Below are positions 59,381-64,000 of a DNA stretch of 64,000 bases, one piece after another (the stretch's first letter is position 1; every line of letters starts with the position of its first letter). The stretch comes from Leifsonia soli. Its GTDB lineage: Bacteria > Actinomycetota > Actinomycetes > Actinomycetales > Microbacteriaceae. The notes beneath the pieces are model-generated. The model searched no databases, had not been told where the DNA came from, and saw nothing but the letters and a program-made list of their open reading frames with translations. Where the stretch lies: the NCBI RefSeq assembly GCF_013408745.1, contig NZ_JACCBJ010000001.1, positions 3,853,148-3,917,147 of the forward strand, in the 5' to 3' direction. The position numbers were made by a program, and so were the translations under genes.

Positions 59381-59446
59381 CCGTCGAGTCCGCAGAGATT
59401 GCACGCGGAACACCGCTCCAGCGTGCAAAGTTCGCGGACTCGACGG
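59381..59446. repeat. 66-bp palindromic repeat, family A (copy A3)
   Basis: Arms 59381-59406 and 59421-59446 (26 nt, four mismatches) around a 14-nt loop, between the binding-protein stop and the first permease. The right arm is identical over 25 nt to the complement of the left arm of copy A2. Lying inside an operon, it probably attenuates or stabilises rather than fully terminates. Confidence 0.85.
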
Positions 59447-59474
59447 TGGGGAGGGAACGCAAAGGAGAGAACGC

Positions 59475-60440
59475 ATGGTCGACGTGACGGTGCGCGCGCC
59501 CGAGGGGCGCACGCAGAGAGCGCGCGGCGAATCGCTGGTGCCCGGCCACGGACACGGCCGGTTCTGGTGGTACCTGCTCCCGGGATTCGTCCTGCTGACG
59601 GTGATCGTCCTCGTGCCGCTGGTCTGGAACATCTACCTCAGCTTCACGAGCTACCGCGGCATCCGCCCGCCCAAGTTCATCGGACTGAACAACTGGGTCC
59701 GGCTGATGGGCGACGACAAGTTCTGGACGTCGTTCGGCAACTCCATCGCCATGATCGTCGCGATGGTCGTCATCCCGACCCTCGTCGGCCTCATCCTCGC
59801 CGCGATGCTGTTCGACCTGGTCGGCAAGAAGTTCGGCGGCAAGCTCGCCAGCTTCCTGCGGGCCACCTACTACCTCCCGCAGATCCTTCCGGTCGTCATC
59901 GCCGCGATCGTGATCGGGTGGATCCTCCGGCCGGACAACGGCGCGCTCAACACCATGCTGCAGGCCGTCGGCCTCGGCCAGTTCTCGCACAACTGGCTCG
60001 GCAGCCCGGACACGGCCCTCGCGTCGATCATGGCGGTGATGGTCTGGGTGCAGATCGGCTACCCGGTCGTCATCTTCATGGCCGCGCTGCAGCGCGTCGA
60101 CCCCGAACTGTACGAGGCGGCGGAGCTCGACGGCGCGAACTGGTTCCAGCGGTTCCGCTCGATCACCGTGTCCATCATCCGGCCCGAGATCTTCGTCGTG
60201 ACGCTGACCTGCACGATCGCGGCCCTCAAGGTCTTCGGCCCGGTCTACACCCTGACCCGCGGCGGCCCCGGCACCGCGACCATGGTGCCCAGCTACTACT
60301 CGTACAGCGAGTTCTTCCAGAGCCAGCAGGTGGGATACGGCGCAACGATCGCGACCGCGCTGACGGTGGTCATCATCGCCGTCTCCGTCCTCTTCATGCT
60401 CGCCCAGAACCGCGCGGAGCGCAGGGAGAACCAGATCTGA
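59475..60440 (+). CDS. Carbohydrate ABC transporter permease (CUT1, MalF-like)
   Basis: A 321-residue membrane subunit with six helices after a His/Gly-containing N-terminus. The EAA loop reads ELYEAAELDGANWFQRFRSI; the periplasmic-side segment KVFGPVYTLTRGGPGTATM is the usual MalF pattern. The ATG at 59475 follows AAAGGAG. Its stop overlaps the next start by one base (TGATG). No ATPase gene accompanies the operon. Confidence 0.95.
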   Translation: MVDVTVRAPEGRTQRARGESLVPGHGHGRFWWYLLPGFVLLTVIVLVPLVWNIYLSFTSYRGIRPPKFIGLNNWVRLMGDDKFWTSFGNSIAMIVAMVVIPTLVGLILAAMLFDLVGKKFGGKLASFLRATYYLPQILPVVIAAIVIGWILRPDNGALNTMLQAVGLGQFSHNWLGSPDTALASIMAVMVWVQIGYPVVIFMAALQRVDPELYEAAELDGANWFQRFRSITVSIIRPEIFVVTLTCTIAALKVFGPVYTLTRGGPGTATMVPSYYSYSEFFQSQQVGYGATIATALTVVIIAVSVLFMLAQNRAERRENQI

Positions 60441-61336
60441 TGTCGACCACCATCGAACGCCCCCGCACGGATGCGGCCCCCGCTGCTCCCCGGAAGCTGA
60501 AGCGCCAGAAGCCGCGCAAGACCGTGACCGACTGGGTCATCCTGGTCGTCGCGATCCTCATCGGGATCGGCATCGCGTTCCCGTTCCTGCTGATCCTGAT
60601 CAACTCGTTCAAGAGCCCGGCCGACTACAACTCGGGCGGTCCGCTTCAGCTGCCGACGTCGTTCTACACCGACGGCATCGTGAACTTCTGGAACCGCGTC
60701 AACTTCCCCGAGAAGCTGTGGAACTCGATCTTCATCTCCGGGATGGTCGCCCTGCTCTCCGTCGTGCTGTCCGTGCTGAACGCGTACGCCCTCGGCATCG
60801 GCCGGGTGAAGGCCCGCACCTGGATCATCGTGCTCTTCCTGCTGGCCAACATGCTGCCGCAGGAGGCGCTGCTCTACCCGCTGTACTTCATGTTCAAGCA
60901 GGTCGGCCTGTACGACAATCCGTGGGCGGTCATCATCATCTTCACGGTGATCCAGAGCGCATTCGGCACCTACCTGCTGTCGAGCGTCTACGGCACCTTC
61001 CCGAAGGAGGTGCTGGAGGCCGCATCCCTCGACGGCGCCGGCCGCTGGCGCATCCTGTGGCGGGTCGTCGTCCCGATCTCGCGGCCGACGCTGAGCGTCC
61101 TGCTCATCTTCTTCTTCATCTGGACGTGGAACGAGTTCCTGATCCCGCTGACCTTCCTGGTGTCGAACGACAACCAGACGGTCCCCGTGGCGATCAGCGC
61201 CTTGCAGGGCGACCGGCTCATGGATGTGACGACCACGTCCGCCTCGGCGCTGCTCGGTCTCATCCCCACCCTCGTCTTCTTCCTCATCTTCCAGCGCACC
61301 CTGACCCGCGGCATCACCGCCGGCGCGGTCAAGTAA
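60440..61336 (+). CDS. Carbohydrate ABC transporter permease (CUT1, MalG-like)
   Basis: A 298-residue membrane subunit. A basic N-terminus (KLKRQKPRK) precedes six helices; the EAA loop reads EVLEAASLDGAGRWRILWRV and the protein ends QRTLTRGITAGAVK. It is coupled to the MalF-like gene (1-bp overlap) and followed after 16 bp by the alpha-xylosidase. Confidence 0.95.
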   Translation: MSTTIERPRTDAAPAAPRKLKRQKPRKTVTDWVILVVAILIGIGIAFPFLLILINSFKSPADYNSGGPLQLPTSFYTDGIVNFWNRVNFPEKLWNSIFISGMVALLSVVLSVLNAYALGIGRVKARTWIIVLFLLANMLPQEALLYPLYFMFKQVGLYDNPWAVIIIFTVIQSAFGTYLLSSVYGTFPKEVLEAASLDGAGRWRILWRVVVPISRPTLSVLLIFFFIWTWNEFLIPLTFLVSNDNQTVPVAISALQGDRLMDVTTTSASALLGLIPTLVFFLIFQRTLTRGITAGAVK

Positions 61337-61352
61337 CCGGAGCAGTCACCGC

Positions 61353-63599
61353 ATGAAGTTCACCGATGGTTTCTGGATGCTGCGCGACGGCGTCACGCCC
61401 GTCTACGCCCAGGAGGCGTACGACGTGGTCGCCGGCGACGACAGCATCACGATCACCGCACCCGCCAAGGTCATCGAGCGCCGGGGCGACACCCTCAACC
61501 GTCCGACGCTGACCGTCACCCTCACCTCGCCGCTGCCGGGGGTGGTCGGCGTCCGCATCGACCACTGGCAGGGCACGCGACCGGAGCGGGGCTTCGACCT
61601 CCACGTCGAGGAGGGGCACGCGCAGGTGTCCGTCGACGACCAGGCGGGGGTGCTCACCACGGGCGGCCTCACGGCCACGGTGAAGCGCGGTGCTCCCTGG
61701 TCGCTGACCTTCTCGGCGGGCGACCGGGTTCTCACCTCGAGCGGCCACAAGTCGCTCGGCTACATGACCGTGGCCGGCGAGGGGACCTTCGTGCACGAGC
61801 AGCTGGCGCTCGGCGTCGGCGAACTCGTCTACGGCCTGGGCGAGCGCTTCGGGCCGCTGGTGAAGAACGGCCAGGTCGTCGACATCTGGAACGCCGACGG
61901 CGGCACCTCCAGCGAGCAGGCCTACAAGAACATTCCGTTCTATCTCACCAACCGCGGCTACGGCGTCCTCGTCAACCACCCCGGCCACGTCTCGTACGAG
62001 ATCGGGTCGGAGTCGGTGGAGCGGGTCCAGTTCTCGGTGCCGGGGGAGAGCCTCGAGTACTACCTGGTGTACGGCCCCACCCCGAAGGAGGTCCTGGAGC
62101 GCTACACCGCGCTGACCGGCCGGCCGGCAGCGGTGCCGGCGTGGTCGTACGGCCTGTGGCTGTCCACCAGCTTCACGACCGACTACGACGAGGCGACCGT
62201 CTCCTCCTTCATCGACGGGATGGCCGAGCGCGACCTCCCGCTGTCCGTGTTCCACTTCGACTGCTTCTGGATGCGCGAGTTCAACTGGTGCGACTTCGAG
62301 TGGGACCCGCGCACGTTCCCGGACCCGGAGGGGATGCTCGCGCGCCTGCACGACAAGGACCTCCGCGTCTGCGTGTGGATCAATCCCTACATCGGTCAGC
62401 GCTCCCCGCTGTTCGCCGAGGCCGCGGCGGCGGGCTACCTCGTGAAGCGGCCGAACGGCGACGTCTGGCAGTGGGACCTGTGGCAGGCCGGGATGGGCCT
62501 CGTCGACTTCACGAACCCGGACGCGACCCGCTGGTTCCAGGACGAGCTGCGCGCGCTCGTCGCCCAGGGGGTCGACTGCTTCAAGACCGACTTCGGGGAG
62601 CGCATCCCGCTCGAGGTGGAGTACTTCGACGGCTCGTCGCCCGAGCGCATGCACAACCTCTACACGCAGCTCTACAACGAGGCCGTGTTCGAGGTGCTGC
62701 AGGAGGCGCGGGGCGAGGGCGACGCCGTGCTGTTCGCGCGGTCGGCGACGGCCGGCGGTCAGCAGCTGCCCGTGCACTGGGGCGGGGACAACACCTCCAG
62801 CTACGAGTCGATGGCCGAGACGCTGCGCGGCGGGCTCTCGCTGGCCCTCAGCGGCTTCGGCTTCTGGAGCCACGACATCGGCGGCTTCGAGGGCACCCCG
62901 GACCCGGGCGTGTTCAAGCGCTGGACGGCGTTCGGCCTGCTGTCGAGCCACTCGCGGCTGCACGGCAGCGACTCGTACCGGGTGCCGTGGGCGTTCGACG
63001 AGGAGGCCGTGGAGGTCACCCGGCTGTTCACGAAGCTGAAGCTGCGGCTGATGCCGTACCTGTTCGCCGCAGGCCGGGAGGCGCACACCGCCGGGACCCC
63101 GGTCATGCGCCCGATGCAGCTGGAGTTCCCTGGCGACCCGGCGGTCGGCTACCTCGACCGGCAGTACATGCTCGGAGCCGACCTGCTGGTCGCGCCCGTG
63201 TTCTCACCGTCCGAGGTCGAGTTCTACCTGCCCGACGGGACGTGGACCGAGTACTTCTCCGGGCGACGGGTGGAGGGCGGACGCTGGCTGCGCGAGAGCC
63301 ACGGGTTCGACAGCATCCCGCTGTTCGTGCGCGAGGGAGCGGTCCTGCCCCTCGGCGCCCGCGACGACCGCCCGGACTACGACTACCGCACCGGCCTCAC
63401 CCTCGCCGTCTACCCGGGACCGGACGGGGTGCGCACCGTGACGGTGACGACGCCCGAGGGCGAGGACGCGGAGTACACGGTGACCCGACGGGGCTCGGCG
63501 CTGACCGCGACCGGGCCGGGCGAGCATCCCTTCACGCTGCGGGACGCGGTCACCGGCCGCACTGCAGCCTCGGAGTCGGGGACGGCGACCCTCGACTGA
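61353..63599 (+). CDS. yicI: Alpha-xylosidase (glycoside hydrolase family 31)
   Basis: A 748-residue GH31 enzyme closely matching the YicI/XylS group, which removes alpha-linked xylose from isoprimeverose and xyloglucan oligosaccharides. The nucleophile is Asp413 in FKTDFGERIP and the acid/base Asp479 in HWGGDN; their 66-residue spacing equals that of E. coli YicI (416, 482). The FDCFWMREFNWCDFEWD segment is the group's substrate-site signature. There is no signal peptide, so it acts in the cytoplasm on material brought in by the upstream importer. The product xylose would enter via xylA and xylB. Confidence 0.96.
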   Translation: MKFTDGFWMLRDGVTPVYAQEAYDVVAGDDSITITAPAKVIERRGDTLNRPTLTVTLTSPLPGVVGVRIDHWQGTRPERGFDLHVEEGHAQVSVDDQAGVLTTGGLTATVKRGAPWSLTFSAGDRVLTSSGHKSLGYMTVAGEGTFVHEQLALGVGELVYGLGERFGPLVKNGQVVDIWNADGGTSSEQAYKNIPFYLTNRGYGVLVNHPGHVSYEIGSESVERVQFSVPGESLEYYLVYGPTPKEVLERYTALTGRPAAVPAWSYGLWLSTSFTTDYDEATVSSFIDGMAERDLPLSVFHFDCFWMREFNWCDFEWDPRTFPDPEGMLARLHDKDLRVCVWINPYIGQRSPLFAEAAAAGYLVKRPNGDVWQWDLWQAGMGLVDFTNPDATRWFQDELRALVAQGVDCFKTDFGERIPLEVEYFDGSSPERMHNLYTQLYNEAVFEVLQEARGEGDAVLFARSATAGGQQLPVHWGGDNTSSYESMAETLRGGLSLALSGFGFWSHDIGGFEGTPDPGVFKRWTAFGLLSSHSRLHGSDSYRVPWAFDEEAVEVTRLFTKLKLRLMPYLFAAGREAHTAGTPVMRPMQLEFPGDPAVGYLDRQYMLGADLLVAPVFSPSEVEFYLPDGTWTEYFSGRRVEGGRWLRESHGFDSIPLFVREGAVLPLGARDDRPDYDYRTGLTLAVYPGPDGVRTVTVTTPEGEDAEYTVTRRGSALTATGPGEHPFTLRDAVTGRTAASESGTATLD

Positions 63600-63625
63600 G
63601 CCGGCGCATCCGGGCCGGCCGGCCG

Positions 63626-63658
63626 GTGACGTGGGCGCGCGCCTGGCGCCCACGTCAC
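63626..63658 (+). terminator. Rho-independent-like terminator stem-loop
   Basis: Perfect 13-nt arms (63626-63638 and 63646-63658) with a 7-nt loop, 27 bp after the alpha-xylosidase stop. There is no U-tract, as is common for actinobacterial terminators. It closes the importer-GH31 operon before the next ROK gene. Confidence 0.8.
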
Positions 63659-63693
63659 AGGACGCCCGGCCCGACGGTACAGTTACGCGGAGT

Positions 63694-64000
63694 ATGAACG
63701 GCAAGGCGACGGGGACGAACCTCGACACGGTGCGGCGGCACAATCTCGCGACCGTGCTCGGGCTCGTCCACCGCGAGGGTCCGCTGGCCCGGTCGGCGCT
63801 CACGCAGGCGACCGGGCTGAACCGGTCGACCGTCGGCGCCCTCGTCGCCGAACTGGCGGAGCTGGGGCTGGTGCAGGAGCGGGAGCCGGAGCTCAGCAAC
63901 CGCGTCGGGCGGCCCTCTCCGGTCGTCGCTCCCGATGGCCGCGTGGTCGCCCTGGCGATCAATCCCGAGATCGACGCCGTCACCGTCGGCGTCGTCGGCC
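63694..64000 (+). CDS. ROK-family transcriptional regulator (N-terminal part)
   Basis: The first 102 residues of a ROK repressor, cut by the window edge. The winged helix (VRRHNLATVLGLVHREGPLARSALT, split; recognition helix TGLNRSTVGALV) and the start of the kinase-like domain (NPEIDAVTVGVVG) closely match the ROK protein at 56631, so the GH31 operon is bracketed by two paralogous ROK regulators. The ATG at 63694 has TACAGT (63678-63683) 10 nt upstream and no proper ribosome site, so its mRNA has almost no leader. Confidence 0.9.
   Translation, partial: MNGKATGTNLDTVRRHNLATVLGLVHREGPLARSALTQATGLNRSTVGALVAELAELGLVQEREPELSNRVGRPSPVVAPDGRVVALAINPEIDAVTVGVVG

Noticed and set aside
1..64000. Prophage, insertion sequence, integrative element or attachment site
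   Set aside because: No transposase, integrase, phage or conjugation gene was seen, and there is no tRNA gene to act as an integration site.

Overview
The window is GC-rich, densely coding DNA from an actinobacterium. Gene content and style suggest Microbacteriaceae (Leifsonia/Microbacterium-like): many LacI, GntR and ROK regulators, CUT1-type sugar importers, frequent GTG starts and long chains of ATGA/GTGA overlaps. That assignment is inference from content only. There are no rRNA or tRNA genes, no phage or transposase genes and no CRISPR. Almost every gene belongs to uptake or catabolism of sugars and glycosides, so this is a carbohydrate-utilisation island. No gap between genes exceeds 300 bp; the largest are 8500-8771 (272 bp), 34106-34335 (230 bp) and 57834-58051 (218 bp), and each is described.

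Layout. (1) 1-8499: a Dpp/Opp-type importer (permease, fused permease-ATPase, ATPase, lipoprotein), then ThuA, a xylose-isomerase-like TIM barrel, an NAD-dependent epimerase/dehydratase and a HutC-type GntR regulator. (2) 8772-14298 (minus): a second, paralogous Dpp-type importer, divergent from (3) 14465-23998: a translationally coupled operon of Gfo/Idh oxidoreductase, GntR paralogue, copper amine oxidase, TIM barrel, Gfo/Idh, SIS protein, BadF-type kinase, aldehyde dehydrogenase and a membrane protein. (4) 24074-26150: two LacI regulators. (5) 26163-32712 (minus): ThuA, 2-hydroxyacid dehydrogenase, aldehyde dehydrogenase and a CUT1 sugar importer. (6) 32822-38750: MFS transporter, Gfo/Idh, DUF993, TIM barrel and glycerate kinase. 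(7) 38860-41624: GntR regulator, gluconate permease and gluconokinase. (8) 41704-44448 (minus): xylB and xylA. (9) 44556-53438: CUT1 importer with GH3 glycosidase, two LacI regulators and a CE7 esterase. (10) 53527-57833: Gfo/Idh, ThuA, Gfo/Idh and a ROK regulator. (11) 58052-64000: CUT1 importer, GH31 alpha-xylosidase and the start of a second ROK regulator.

How it fits together. Regions 8, 9 and 11 look like a xyloside/xylo-oligosaccharide programme: import, GH3 and GH31 hydrolysis, CE7 deacetylation, XylA/XylB. Regions 1-3, 5, 6 and 10 repeatedly combine Gfo/Idh oxidoreductases with ThuA and xylose-isomerase-like proteins. In characterised relatives that combination oxidises a sugar to a keto-glycoside and cleaves it without a classical glycosidase. 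Region 3 adds a complete copper amine oxidase, an aldehyde dehydrogenase, a SIS protein and a sugar kinase, which points to a substrate carrying both a sugar and an amine.

Between the genes lie two families of about 66-bp palindromic repeats (38761, 43167, 59381; and 41631, 54721), stem-loops just after four of the five binding-protein genes, a three-copy operator array matched by a site in front of a LacI gene, and a set of apparently leaderless regulator genes.
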